Source of the DNA: Evansella halocellulosilytica
GTDB taxonomy: Bacteria > Bacillota > Bacilli > Bacillales > Salisediminibacteriaceae
Assembly: GCF_002335745.1 (NCBI RefSeq)
Contig: NZ_NIST01000001.1
Coordinates: 2,395,370-2,459,369 of the forward strand
Direction: 5' to 3'
Length of the DNA: 64,000 bases
In this document: positions 55,157-63,688 of the stretch, piece by piece
Layout of the letters: each line of letters opens with the position of its first letter
Position numbering within the stretch: position 1 is the stretch's first letter
Notes under the pieces: generated by a model
Told to the model about the DNA's origin: nothing
Database searches by the model: none
Seen by the model: the letters and a program-made list of their open reading frames with translations, nothing else
Position numbers and translations under genes: made by a program

Positions 55157-55310
55157 CGTTTATATTCATATTTAGTTCATATTTCTTTTATATAATATAA
55201 GAGACCATCGTTGTCAAAGGGAAGAAACGATGGGGGAAATTATCTTTTATCTTCTAGATCTTTTTTTTAAAAGGTGCAGTTTGTTTTATAAAATGAAGGA
55301 GTGATTATTA

Positions 55311-55751
55311 ATGCTGCCTTTAAAACTTGATCATTTATCATCTTATACAAAGAAAGAGGTCGAAAAACTCCAAACTGACCTTGCCCCATTAGTGAAAAGA
55401 AGTGCGATATTAACGTTTATTTCCTTTTCGATGCTGTCAATCGCGATCGTTAATCTGTTTCTTTTTATCTTTGGGATGGGGAACAATGATTTTGTAATTA
55501 TTTTTGCATTTTCTTTATTAGGAGCATTAGGTATGGCTTTATATAAAGAAACGATCTATAAAAATAAAGAAATTCAGACAACGAGCATTGAATATATCAA
55601 AAAGAGAATGGTGAAAAGTACATTAGTACCAGAGGATACGAAGGATCAGTATATTGAAAAGGTTAATAAAGATCCGATGACAGCCTTTCAAACGTTTTGC
55701 GATTTTTTAAGTAAAGAGGAACGAATCAGAAGAGTCGAAGATTCAAACTGA
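55311..55751 (+). CDS. YwnF-like (DUF5392) membrane protein
   Basis: A 146-residue protein with two membrane helices (AILTFISFSMLSIAIVNLFLFIFG and DFVIIFAFSLLGALGMALY) between soluble charged ends. The pattern fits the YwnF/DUF5392 family of Bacillus, which in B. subtilis is next to a cardiolipin synthase gene; here it follows the PLD-type gene by 154 bp. Function is unknown. GAAGGAG precedes the ATG. Confidence 0.75.
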   Translation: MLPLKLDHLSSYTKKEVEKLQTDLAPLVKRSAILTFISFSMLSIAIVNLFLFIFGMGNNDFVIIFAFSLLGALGMALYKETIYKNKEIQTTSIEYIKKRMVKSTLVPEDTKDQYIEKVNKDPMTAFQTFCDFLSKEERIRRVEDSN

Positions 55752-55818
55752 CTGTGAGCAATAAGCAACATTGTTAAAAGGCAGGAAGCGATATGATGAC
55801 GTTTCCTGCCTTCCGCTA

Positions 55819-56421
55819 TCATTCAAAATCAATATTTTCTTTACTGAAGCCTTTAAGCATAAGCTCGATGATAACCATCGTTTCTTCAATTAATTGTTCG
55901 TTGTTAGGTTCTTTCGCTATCCATAAAACAGCTTCATTCATTGCCCCAGATAGTGAATGGACCATGGCATCGATGGATACTTCTTTCAAGTGGCCTTGTT
56001 CCTTCATGAATTCCAACTGTTCACGTAATAACCTCATTGAGTTTTGCTCATCCAATAACCGCCAATTTTCCAAACCTAAAACAGCCGGACCATCTATAAG
56101 TAAAATTTGCACGTTTTGAGATTGGACTGCCGAAGTGATAAAGGCACGGCAGCCATACTCTAGCTGCTTCCAAACATCATCGCTTTGTGAGGCATCCTTT
56201 TCAATGCGGTCGGCTATTTCTTTTTGAACATTGTCAAGGACCTTATAAAACAGTCCTTTTTTATTACGAAAATGATGGTAAACTGCACCTCTAGTGAGCT
56301 CTGCCTCATGAACAATTTCTTCCAACGATGTATTGGCATAACCCTTATCAGTAAAATGGTTCTGAGCAATTTTTAAAAGTTTACGTATCGTTTTTTCTGT
56401 CTCTGCTTTATTTTTCTTCAT
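55819..56421 (-). CDS. TetR/AcrR-family regulator
   Basis: A 200-residue repressor. The helix-turn-helix TSLEEIVHEAELTRGAVYHHFRNKKGLFYKVL is near residues 30-60, and the rest is the helical ligand domain (WRLLDEQNSMRLLREQLEF, EAVLWIAKE). It is the last gene of a three-gene minus-strand operon (VOC protein, AlkC/AlkD-like protein, then this), 27 bp after the second gene. The 21-bp palindrome at 57719 is its likely operator. GGAGATT precedes the ATG. Confidence 0.9.
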   Translation of the reverse strand: MKKNKAETEKTIRKLLKIAQNHFTDKGYANTSLEEIVHEAELTRGAVYHHFRNKKGLFYKVLDNVQKEIADRIEKDASQSDDVWKQLEYGCRAFITSAVQSQNVQILLIDGPAVLGLENWRLLDEQNSMRLLREQLEFMKEQGHLKEVSIDAMVHSLSGAMNEAVLWIAKEPNNEQLIEETMVIIELMLKGFSKENIDFE

Positions 56422-56447
56422 ATACGTTCAATCTCCAGTTCATACAG

Positions 56448-57236
56448 TTACGATTTGTTAACTTTGTTTAATAATTGTAACGCAGCATCATCGTTTACTT
56501 TTACAAGGGATCGTAATGCATGCATCATCATCCACTTCGTATGTTTGCCTCCATTATTTAAGTGTTCTTCGAGCCAAGCTAACGTTTCCGTCCGATAATC
56601 TTTAGTTAAATCGTTCAAGTGGTTCGCGACAGATTTTCGAACGTAGAAAGAATCGTCGTTTAATAAAGGTTCAAGTAGTAAGAGGTTATTTTCTATACGA
56701 TTGTTTAATAAATTGATTCGTTTCGCCCACGGAAGACGGGGACGTGACCCTTCGCTTACTAGCCTACGAACATGAACATTATCGTCATGAACCCACTTGT
56801 TTAAAAGTATGAGGCATTCATCTGGGTAATGGACTAAATAAGGACGAATCGTATATTCAGACGTGTGACGTTTAGTAATATCGTACAAAGCACTCATCGA
56901 AAGATCAAGATGTTCAAGTCCGTATTTTTCTACAAAGTACGCGACAGGCATAAGAAAATATCCGTTTGTAAACATCCCTTGTTCAGATTTATTTTCAGGA
57001 CCTAATATGTGTAAAAGGATGTTTAATGCTTCTGGGTAATCATCGGGCAATGATTCTTTTAATTTCTCGGCAATGACTGCAACTCTTCCTTTAAGTTCTA
57101 AGTCTGGTGTCTGTTTTTCAACGAAGTAACAAAATTGGTCTGCAGGAAAATCAGTGTAGTGTGGCATGATTAAGTCGGCGATACGTTCTGCTAACTCAAC
57201 TCCGAAATAGTCTTTTAATGCAATCGTTTTTGTCAT
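56448..57236 (-). CDS. AlkC/AlkD-like DNA alkylation repair protein
   Basis: A 262-residue HEAT-like repeat protein. It begins MTKTIALKDYFGVELAERIADLI, as in AlkC, and has repeats such as HDDNVHVRRLVSEGSRPRLPWA and NDDSFYVRKSVANHLNDL, the DNA-binding face with several Arg/Trp. Such glycosylases remove 3-methyladenine without base flipping. It starts 4 bp after the VOC gene (TAATAATGAC region) and precedes tetR. TGGAGATTAAATA precedes the ATG. Confidence 0.88.
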   Translation of the reverse strand: MTKTIALKDYFGVELAERIADLIMPHYTDFPADQFCYFVEKQTPDLELKGRVAVIAEKLKESLPDDYPEALNILLHILGPENKSEQGMFTNGYFLMPVAYFVEKYGLEHLDLSMSALYDITKRHTSEYTIRPYLVHYPDECLILLNKWVHDDNVHVRRLVSEGSRPRLPWAKRINLLNNRIENNLLLLEPLLNDDSFYVRKSVANHLNDLTKDYRTETLAWLEEHLNNGGKHTKWMMMHALRSLVKVNDDAALQLLNKVNKS

Positions 57237-57239
57237 TAT

Positions 57240-57680
57240 TTAATCTCCATTAGTTGACCAAGTATTTTCCGTATACTGATGGATAAACTCCTCAGAAGGT
57301 GGAATGACTTTTATCATATCAATCAAGATACCATTCGGGTCACTCGTAATAAAATGTCTTTGGCCAAAATCTTCATTTTTCAACGGAAGGTGCAATGGAA
57401 GGTTTTCTTTCACTATTAGACGTTCGTATTCTGAATCAACATCGTCTACTTCGAAGTTGAGGATAAGTCCTTGAACTGAGTTACGGAAGCTGTCAGGGAG
57501 AGTAGAGTGAGTCCGGTCTAAAATGGCAAATTCATAAGTCTGTTTCTCGTTCTCTAAAATCATGCTGACGTACCAATCAGATTCAAAAACTGCTTTAAAA
57601 CAAAAATAATCTTTGTAAAACTTCGAGCTTTCACTTACATTGTCCGATAGAATGACTGGATAAAAGCTATTCGTTACCAT
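57240..57680 (-). CDS. VOC-family (glyoxalase/bleomycin-resistance-like) protein
   Basis: A 146-residue vicinal-oxygen-chelate protein. [28 protein letters not shown] opens the beta-alpha-beta-beta-beta fold, and [29 protein letters not shown] closes the second. A metal-binding His/Glu set is not obvious, so it may bind a compound rather than catalyse. It is first in the TetR-controlled operon. AGGAGTG precedes the ATG. Confidence 0.85.
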   Translation of the reverse strand: MVTNSFYPVILSDNVSESSKFYKDYFCFKAVFESDWYVSMILENEKQTYEFAILDRTHSTLPDSFRNSVQGLILNFEVDDVDSEYERLIVKENLPLHLPLKNEDFGQRHFITSDPNGILIDMIKVIPPSEEFIHQYTENTWSTNGD

Positions 57681-57718
57681 AAAATCACTCCTAATTAGTA
57701 AATTGTAATATTAGATTA

Positions 57719-57739
57719 ACATACATACTGTATGTATGT
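57719..57739 (-). promoter_or_regulatory. 21-bp perfect palindrome, TetR-type operator
   Basis: ACATACATAC, T, GTATGTATGT, lying 39 bp upstream of the VOC gene. It is a strong candidate for self-repression by the TetR protein at the end of the operon. Confidence 0.8.
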
Positions 57740-57754
57740 AAAGTGAGGTAACGA

Positions 57755-57789
57755 AAAGACAGCCCAACAATTATTTAGGACTGTCCTCT
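57755..57789 (-). terminator. Probable terminator after the sugar isomerase gene
   Basis: On the minus strand GGACAGTCC pairs imperfectly with GGGCTGTC and is followed by TTTTCG. Confidence 0.5.
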
Positions 57790-57816
57790 TTATACGTGCA
57801 TGTTCTAATCGTGATC

Positions 57817-58785
57817 TTAAGCCCACCACATATTACTAACGGATTCTTTTGCGATTACAGGATTAAGATTTTCGACTGCTTTTGTGAATCCCTCTTCAAT
57901 TGACATGAGGCCATCTTCGTGTTCGATACTGACAACATCATCATAACCATAAAGACGCAATGTACTGATAATGTCAGCCCATACTTTTTGATCGTGACCA
58001 AAGCCGACTGTTCGGAAATACCATGCACGCTCTTGCATATTTGTATATGGTGTCATATCAGTTAATCCGTTACGATTCATGTTAGGCTGATCAATAATCG
58101 TATCTTTCGCATGAAAATGATGAATCGCATGCTCACGTCCTAAAATTTTTATCGCTTCAACGGGATCAATGCCTTGCCACCACATGTGGCTCGGATCTAG
58201 GTTTGCACCAATGGCTTGGCCGCATTCTTTTCTTAGACGAAGTAAATTAGCAGGTGTATGAACAGAAAATCCCCCATGTAGTTCAAGACCAATTTTTACA
58301 TTAAGCTTATCTGCAAAAGCAGCTTTCTCTTTCCAATATGGAATCACTTTCTCTTCCCACTGCCACTTTAACATTTCTTGAAAATCATTTGGCCAAGGGG
58401 AGACTGGCCAGTTTGGATACTTGGCATTTTCATGATCTCCAGGACAACCGGAAAAAGTATTGACTACAGGGACGTTAAGTTTATTAGCTAGTCGGACCGT
58501 TTTTTCGAATAATAAATCAGCTGCTTCTGCAATGTGTTTTTGTGGATGAAGGGGATTGGAATGACAGCTTAATGCACTAATAATTAAACCTCTGCTTGAT
58601 ATTTCATGTAAAAATGCTGTTTGTTTTTGTTCATCCTCTAATAGCTCGTCGACTTTACAATGAGCATCTCCAGGATATCCGCCTGTGCCTAACTCAATCG
58701 CTTCAATTCCGCTAAACAATACAGAATCTAACATATCTTTGAAACTTTTATCAGAAAATAAAACCGTAAAAACACCTAACTTCAT
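57817..58785 (-). CDS. Sugar phosphate isomerase/epimerase (xylose isomerase-like TIM barrel)
   Basis: A 322-residue AP-endonuclease-2-fold protein related to IolE/IolH and hydroxypyruvate isomerases. Metal ligands are in IGLELHGGFSVHTPAN (Glu), GANLDPSHMWWQGIDP (Asp/His), HHFHAKDT (His) and VSIEHEDGLM (Glu). It should interconvert a ketose or keto-inositol intermediate. ATG 58785 follows GGGAGGG; the frame upstream begins at that site. It is divergent from the lacI-type gene. Confidence 0.88.
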   Translation of the reverse strand: MKLGVFTVLFSDKSFKDMLDSVLFSGIEAIELGTGGYPGDAHCKVDELLEDEQKQTAFLHEISSRGLIISALSCHSNPLHPQKHIAEAADLLFEKTVRLANKLNVPVVNTFSGCPGDHENAKYPNWPVSPWPNDFQEMLKWQWEEKVIPYWKEKAAFADKLNVKIGLELHGGFSVHTPANLLRLRKECGQAIGANLDPSHMWWQGIDPVEAIKILGREHAIHHFHAKDTIIDQPNMNRNGLTDMTPYTNMQERAWYFRTVGFGHDQKVWADIISTLRLYGYDDVVSIEHEDGLMSIEEGFTKAVENLNPVIAKESVSNMWWA

Positions 58786-58816
58786 ACAAATCCCTCCCAT
58801 TAATGAAAGCGCTTAA

Positions 58817-58830
58817 TGTAAACCGTTACA
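58817..58830 (-). promoter_or_regulatory. LacI-type operator near the isomerase promoter
   Basis: TGTAAACCGTTACA has the same TGTAA....TTACA form as the site at 58944. On the minus strand TATTAT directly precedes it, so it covers the transcription start. A further AAGCGCTT core at 58807-58814 may add a cre-like site. Confidence 0.65.
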
Positions 58831-58943
58831 TAATATGTTAAGCAAAATGTAGTTCAAAATCAATGGAAATAGTAGAAATATTTGAAAAAATACCGATAAA
58901 AATGTATATTGACAAATAAATCTGAAAATTCTATAATTATTTT

Positions 58944-58957
58944 TGTAATCGATTACA
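58944..58957 (+). promoter_or_regulatory. LacI-type operator at the lacI-family gene's own promoter
   Basis: TGTAATCGATTACA is a perfect 14-bp palindrome 6 bp after TATAAT (58932-58937), with central CG as LacI-family operators require. It suggests autoregulation. Confidence 0.75.
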
Positions 58958-59003
58958 TTTTGATTACATACTTAAATAATAACAATTGAAAGAAGGATGC
59001 GTC

Positions 59004-59993
59004 TTGGCAAATATTCAACAAGTAGCTCAAAAAGCTGGAGTATCTGTAGCTACCGTTTCCAGAGTATTAAATAATAATGCGACCGTTTCACCGAAATCAA
59101 GACTTAAAGTTGAAGCGGCAATTAAAGAATTAAATTATGAACCTAGTATGTTAGGCCGAAATCTGAGAAATTCAGAAAGTCGTCTTTTACTTGTGTTAAT
59201 CCCTAGTATTTCAAACCCTTTTTATACAAAGATTATTAACGGCATTGAAGACACAGCAATCAGCAACAACTATAATATTCTCCTTTGTGAAACTGACTCT
59301 AACCCTCAACGAGAAAACATTTACTTCAATATGGTAAAAAATAAACTAGCTGACGGGGTTATTTCGATGGATCCAGCAGTAAATATGCAAAAGCTGAACG
59401 AGTTAGCTGAACAATATCCAATTATCCAATGTAGTGAATATGAAGAAGGTGGCTGCATTCCTTATGTCACGATTGATAACGATGTAGCAGCGTACAACGC
59501 TGTTAAACATTTAATTAAATTAGGTCATGAAAAAATTGCGCTTATTAATTCTGATGAAAAGTTTTTGTATGCTCGCCAGCGCAGGCAAGGGTATGAAAGA
59601 GCTCTTCAGGAGTTTAATCTGTCGATTAGAAAGGAGTGGATATATAATACGGAGCATTTAGAATTTGATAACGGTATTCAGGCAATGAGAAAACTTCTTC
59701 AACAAAAGGAGAGACCAACTGCGGTATTTGCTGTTTCTGACACATTAGCGATAGGAGCGTTAAAAGAATTAAATGTAAGCGGGTTAAAAGTTCCGGACGA
59801 TGTTGCTGTTGTAGGATTCGATAAAATTAGTTTTTCAAATATGACGAATCCAACGCTCACTACGGTTTCCCAGCCGATGTATAAAATGGGCTGCACAGCT
59901 GCAAACATGCTTATTAATAAAATTAAAGGAAACAAAGTCGAAAATATTATTTTAGATCATGAGTTAGTCATTCGTGAGTCAACTATGGGATAG
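59004..59993 (+). CDS. LacI-family transcriptional regulator
   Basis: A 329-residue regulator: helix-turn-helix and hinge ANIQQVAQKAGVSVATVSRVLNNNATVSPKSRLKVEAAIKELNYEPS, then the sugar-binding domain (LLLVLIPSISNPFYTKIINGIE) with family-typical end PTLTTVSQPMYKMGCTAANMLI. TTG 59004 follows AGAAGGA; a frame upstream to 58986 would lie in that site. It sits between the isomerase and transporter genes and likely controls both, releasing its operators when the cluster's sugar or its derivative binds. Confidence 0.92.
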   Translation: MANIQQVAQKAGVSVATVSRVLNNNATVSPKSRLKVEAAIKELNYEPSMLGRNLRNSESRLLLVLIPSISNPFYTKIINGIEDTAISNNYNILLCETDSNPQRENIYFNMVKNKLADGVISMDPAVNMQKLNELAEQYPIIQCSEYEEGGCIPYVTIDNDVAAYNAVKHLIKLGHEKIALINSDEKFLYARQRRQGYERALQEFNLSIRKEWIYNTEHLEFDNGIQAMRKLLQQKERPTAVFAVSDTLAIGALKELNVSGLKVPDDVAVVGFDKISFSNMTNPTLTTVSQPMYKMGCTAANMLINKIKGNKVENIILDHELVIRESTMG

Positions 59994-60013
59994 CATTACC
60001 TGAGACTGGCGAA

Positions 60014-60040
60014 CCGATATTAAAATCGATTTAATATCGG
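60014..60040 (+). terminator. Hairpin after the lacI-family gene
   Basis: CCGATATTAAA pairs with TTTAATATCGG around ATCGA. There is no T run, so it may act as operator or attenuator rather than terminator. Confidence 0.5.
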
Positions 60041-60055
60041 TCAGTTAGCCTCATA

Positions 60056-60069
60056 TGAAAGCGTTTACG
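60056..60069 (+). promoter_or_regulatory. cre-like site before the sugar-binding protein gene
   Basis: TGAAAGCGTTTACG fits the CcpA cre pattern with one mismatch at the last base. It lies 38 bp upstream of the transporter operon start. Confidence 0.65.
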
Positions 60070-60106
60070 TTGGGGTAAATATACTAAACAAAGGGGAGAG
60101 GTTTAG

Positions 60107-61054
60107 ATGAAGCGTTGGTTATGTTTAATCGTTTTCTTAGTCGTTGTTGCAACAGGATGCTCTGAAAGCAGTTCTGGCAGTGATGGGGAAACAGTTTTAG
60201 GACTTGCATTGCCATCTGCCACACATGGATGGATGGGGGCACTCATACAAAATGCTGAGGACCAAGCGAAAGAACTTGTTGAAGATGGCACGATTGATGA
60301 CTACGTTTTTACAACGGCAGATAGCCCGTCTTCACAGGCTAGTAATGTTGAAGATTTAATTGCACAAGGTGTTGATGCAATTGTGATGCTCCCGATTGAA
60401 TCTGATGCATTGTCTCCAGTGGCGTTACAAGTTGAAGAAGCGAATATTCCTCTTGTTATCGTTGACCGTGAACTAACAAATGATGCGGCTACAGTTGTCG
60501 TTAAAGGTGACAATAAAGGGATTGGGATTAACGCAGGTGAATATTTCGTTGAACAATTAGGCGGCAGCGGAAAGGTCGTTGAAATTACAGGTCCATCCAA
60601 CTCAGTAACTCAACAGAGAAGTGATGGATTTTTAGAATCCATTGAAGGAACAGATATAGAAATTATCGCCTCTCAATCTGGGGATTTTTCAACGGAAACG
60701 TCATTACAAGTGATGGAAAATATTTTAACGGCACAACCTGAAATTGATGCTGTTTATACTCAAGATGACGGAATGGCGTTAGGAGTCATCCAAGCGATCA
60801 ATGAAGCAAATCGAACGGACATCCAGTTCGTTACAGGTGCTGCAGGAAGTAAAGATGTTTATGACATTATTAAAGAAGACGGTTTAGTAACGGCAACTTT
60901 TCTCTACTCTCCTTTAATGGTGAAAGACGGTGTCATCATTGGAGCTGATTTAGCAAATGGCGAAGAGCCCGAAAGTGAAGAAGTCATTATTCCAGCTACT
61001 CCAGTTACGATAGAGAATGTTGATGACCATTATGATCCAGATGCAGCATTTTAA
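60107..61054 (+). CDS. Sugar ABC transporter substrate-binding lipoprotein (RbsB-like)
   Basis: A 315-residue lipoprotein: signal MKRWLCLIVFLVVVATGC with Cys at 18. The mature domain is the type I sugar-binding fold (Peripla_BP_4): VLGLALPSATHGWMGALIQNAEDQA, GVDAIVMLPIESDAL, EITGPSNSVTQQRSDGFLESI, VYTQDDGMALGVIQAINEA. It delivers a sugar or polyol to the permease downstream. AAAGGGGAGAGG precedes the ATG. Confidence 0.92.
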   Translation: MKRWLCLIVFLVVVATGCSESSSGSDGETVLGLALPSATHGWMGALIQNAEDQAKELVEDGTIDDYVFTTADSPSSQASNVEDLIAQGVDAIVMLPIESDALSPVALQVEEANIPLVIVDRELTNDAATVVVKGDNKGIGINAGEYFVEQLGGSGKVVEITGPSNSVTQQRSDGFLESIEGTDIEIIASQSGDFSTETSLQVMENILTAQPEIDAVYTQDDGMALGVIQAINEANRTDIQFVTGAAGSKDVYDIIKEDGLVTATFLYSPLMVKDGVIIGADLANGEEPESEEVIIPATPVTIENVDDHYDPDAAF

Positions 61055-61203
61055 TTTGTAATAGGGAGTTTATTAATATCTCTTATTAAATAGGATGACA
61101 GCTGATTGTAAAACGGAAATACGATAGATGCTTGGCATTTATCGTATTTCTCAAAGGAGAAAAATATATAAAATTTCAATCTCTCGATTGGGGGAGGAGA
61201 ACG

Positions 61204-62718
61204 GTGGAACGAGAAAGTATATTAGAGATGCTTAAAATCCAAAAGTCTTTTAATCAAGTAGAAGTTTTACACAGTGTTGATTTCATATTAAATAGAGGAG
61301 AAATCCATGCTTTATTAGGAGAAAACGGTGCTGGTAAATCAACACTTATGAATCTTTTAGGTGGTGTCCATCAACCTGATAACGGCAAGATAAAATTAGA
61401 AGGACATATAGTCAAAATGGAAAGTCCGCGTATTTCACAGGAACATGGAATTAGTTTTATCCACCAGGAACTAAATGTTGTATCAGACTTAACAGTATAC
61501 GAAAACATGTTTCTCGGAAGTGAACTTCGTAACAAATGGGGCTTTCTAAATATTGATGAAATGTGCAAACAGACAGGCGAAGTTCTAACGAAGCTAGGAG
61601 TGAACATTAGCCCTAAAACGTATGTAAGAGACCTAGATACCTCTTACAAACAATTGATTGAAATAGGAAAGGCATTATTGCAGGACTCAAATATCATTAT
61701 TATGGATGAACCGACAAGTTCATTAACAGACAATGAAGTAAATCGCCTCTTTGACATTATGCGCTCCCTAAAAAATTCAGGTGTTTCTATCATTTATATC
61801 TCTCATAAATTAAAAGAAATTCAAGCTGTTTGTGACAAATTCACAGTGCTGCGTGATGGCTATCGCGTAGGTCATGGAAAAATAACGGAGACTGATTTAG
61901 AAGCCATCACACAACTAATGGTTGGAAAAGCAGTATCATCTGACAATTTTTATCATGAAAAAAATGACGGTGAACCTGTTTTAACAGTAAAAGAATTAAC
62001 GAGTGACGGTCTGTTTAAAAATATTCATTTTTCAGTATCAAAAGGTGAAGTAGTAGGATTTACTGGTCTTGCCGGAGATGGCAGAACCGAGTTGTTTGAA
62101 AGCATTTTCGGTTTTCGGAATAAATATCGCGGTGTGATTGAAGTGAATGGTCGGGCTGTAAGAATGAATCATCCGCAAAAAGCCGTTCGTGCTGGAATTG
62201 GACTTGTACCAAAAAATCGCAAAGAAAATGCGATCGTAAAAGATTTAAATGTCATTGAAAATATGAGTTTATCATCGCTAGGGCACTTTGAATCGAACGG
62301 ATTTATTCGTTCAAAAAGGGAAAAAAACACGTTCAAGCATTATAAAGAAAAATTAAATATTAAGGTACACAATCCAAATGTAACGATTGATTCACTTAGT
62401 GGCGGGAATCAGCAGAAAGTCGTAATCGCAAAGTGGCTCGAAGTAGCAGGGGATATCTTAATTTTTGATAATCCAACACAAGGGATTGATATTGGCGCTA
62501 AAAATGAAATTTATCAACATATTATGAGTTTAGCGGACCAAGGAAAAGCAATTATTATTCTCTCTTCAGAAGCTCCAGAAATTCTTAGAGTATGCGATAG
62601 AGTCAATATTATGTTCCAAGGTGAAATAACGGGACGATTTCATCGTGAAGATTTAACAGAGGAAAAAATGATGGAATACGCAACCGGTTCAAAGAGGGAG
62701 GCGGAAAGCGTTGGCTAA
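61204..62718 (+). CDS. Sugar ABC transporter ATP-binding protein (RbsA/MglA-like)
   Basis: A 504-residue double ATPase. The first half has Walker A GENGAGKST near 44 and DEPTSSLTDNEV; the second has the degenerate GLAGDGRTELFE, LSGGNQQKVVIAKWL and the Walker-B-like LIFDNPTQGIDIGAK (Asn for Glu-context as typical of RbsA). It powers the RbsC-type permease. GTG 61204 follows GGGAGGAG; the frame upstream to 61132 lacks a site. It overlaps the permease gene by 8 bp. Confidence 0.93.
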   Translation: MERESILEMLKIQKSFNQVEVLHSVDFILNRGEIHALLGENGAGKSTLMNLLGGVHQPDNGKIKLEGHIVKMESPRISQEHGISFIHQELNVVSDLTVYENMFLGSELRNKWGFLNIDEMCKQTGEVLTKLGVNISPKTYVRDLDTSYKQLIEIGKALLQDSNIIIMDEPTSSLTDNEVNRLFDIMRSLKNSGVSIIYISHKLKEIQAVCDKFTVLRDGYRVGHGKITETDLEAITQLMVGKAVSSDNFYHEKNDGEPVLTVKELTSDGLFKNIHFSVSKGEVVGFTGLAGDGRTELFESIFGFRNKYRGVIEVNGRAVRMNHPQKAVRAGIGLVPKNRKENAIVKDLNVIENMSLSSLGHFESNGFIRSKREKNTFKHYKEKLNIKVHNPNVTIDSLSGGNQQKVVIAKWLEVAGDILIFDNPTQGIDIGAKNEIYQHIMSLADQGKAIIILSSEAPEILRVCDRVNIMFQGEITGRFHREDLTEEKMMEYATGSKREAESVG

Positions 62719-63676
62719 AATACAAATAGATGACCATCAACCGAGTAAAATATCGAAATTAAATTGGGTTTGGAGCGAGTATAGTGTTGTTATAGCCTTC
62801 ATCATGATTTATATTTTAGCAGCAATTATGAATGATCGTTTTCTGCTTCTTCAAAATCAGATGAATATTTTAATGCAAGTATCAACAATTGGCATTATCG
62901 CACTTGGAATGACTCTTGTCATGTTATCTGGAGGGATTGACCTTTCTGTCGGTTCGGTGCTGGCAATGGTTGGTGTTTTCGCTGTATTATCTTTAAATGC
63001 AACTGAAAGTATTTTCGTTGCTATATTAACAGCTTTAGCTGTCGGAACGGCTGCTGGGTTTCTTAATGGTTTACTTGTTGCAAAAGCGAAAATTGCTGCT
63101 TTTATTGCGACACTCGGGATGATGGCTGGAGCCAGGTCAATCGCATTATACAATGCTAATGGCGGGAGTATAGCCAGTGAAGTGGGAGGGTTTACGAAAA
63201 TCGCAAATACAAAGCTCGGTATTGTATCCTTACCGATTATTATCTTCCTTTTCTTAACATTTGCTGTCTATATTTTAATGAAAAAAACAAGGTTTGGCCG
63301 TTATGTTTATGCAGTCGGCAGTAATGAAAGAGCAGCTCTTTTATCTGCAATCCGAGTTGACCGAATTAAAATAGGCGTTTATACATTGTGTGGATTTTTA
63401 GTTGGTATTGCAGCGATTATTGAGACTTCAAGGTTGAATTCTATTTCTTCCTCTAGTTCAGGAAATTTATATGAACTTGATGCAATCGCTGCTGTCATTA
63501 TCGGTGGAACTAGGATGACTGGCGGGAAAGGAAAAGTGATCGGCACTTTATTTGGGGTATTATTGCTAGGTGTATTAAACAACACGATGAATTTAATGAA
63601 TATTTCTCCACACCTTCAAGGTCTTGTTAAAGGATTAATTATTATTGTGGCTGTATTTTTTCAAAAAAGGGATTAA
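62711..63676 (+). CDS. Sugar ABC transporter permease (RbsC-like)
   Basis: A 321-residue membrane protein with about ten helices of the BPD_transp_2 sugar type. GIIALGMTLVMLSGGIDLSVGSVLAM is the hallmark segment, VGSNERAALLSAIRVDRIKIGVYTLCGFLVG and IAAVIIGGTRMTGGKGKVIGTLFGVLLLGVL follow. TTG start at 62711 after GGGAGGCGG, overlapping the ATPase gene. It completes the transporter. Confidence 0.92.
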   Translation: MAKIQIDDHQPSKISKLNWVWSEYSVVIAFIMIYILAAIMNDRFLLLQNQMNILMQVSTIGIIALGMTLVMLSGGIDLSVGSVLAMVGVFAVLSLNATESIFVAILTALAVGTAAGFLNGLLVAKAKIAAFIATLGMMAGARSIALYNANGGSIASEVGGFTKIANTKLGIVSLPIIIFLFLTFAVYILMKKTRFGRYVYAVGSNERAALLSAIRVDRIKIGVYTLCGFLVGIAAIIETSRLNSISSSSSGNLYELDAIAAVIIGGTRMTGGKGKVIGTLFGVLLLGVLNNTMNLMNISPHLQGLVKGLIIIVAVFFQKRD

Positions 63677-63688
63677 GGAGGACCTAAC

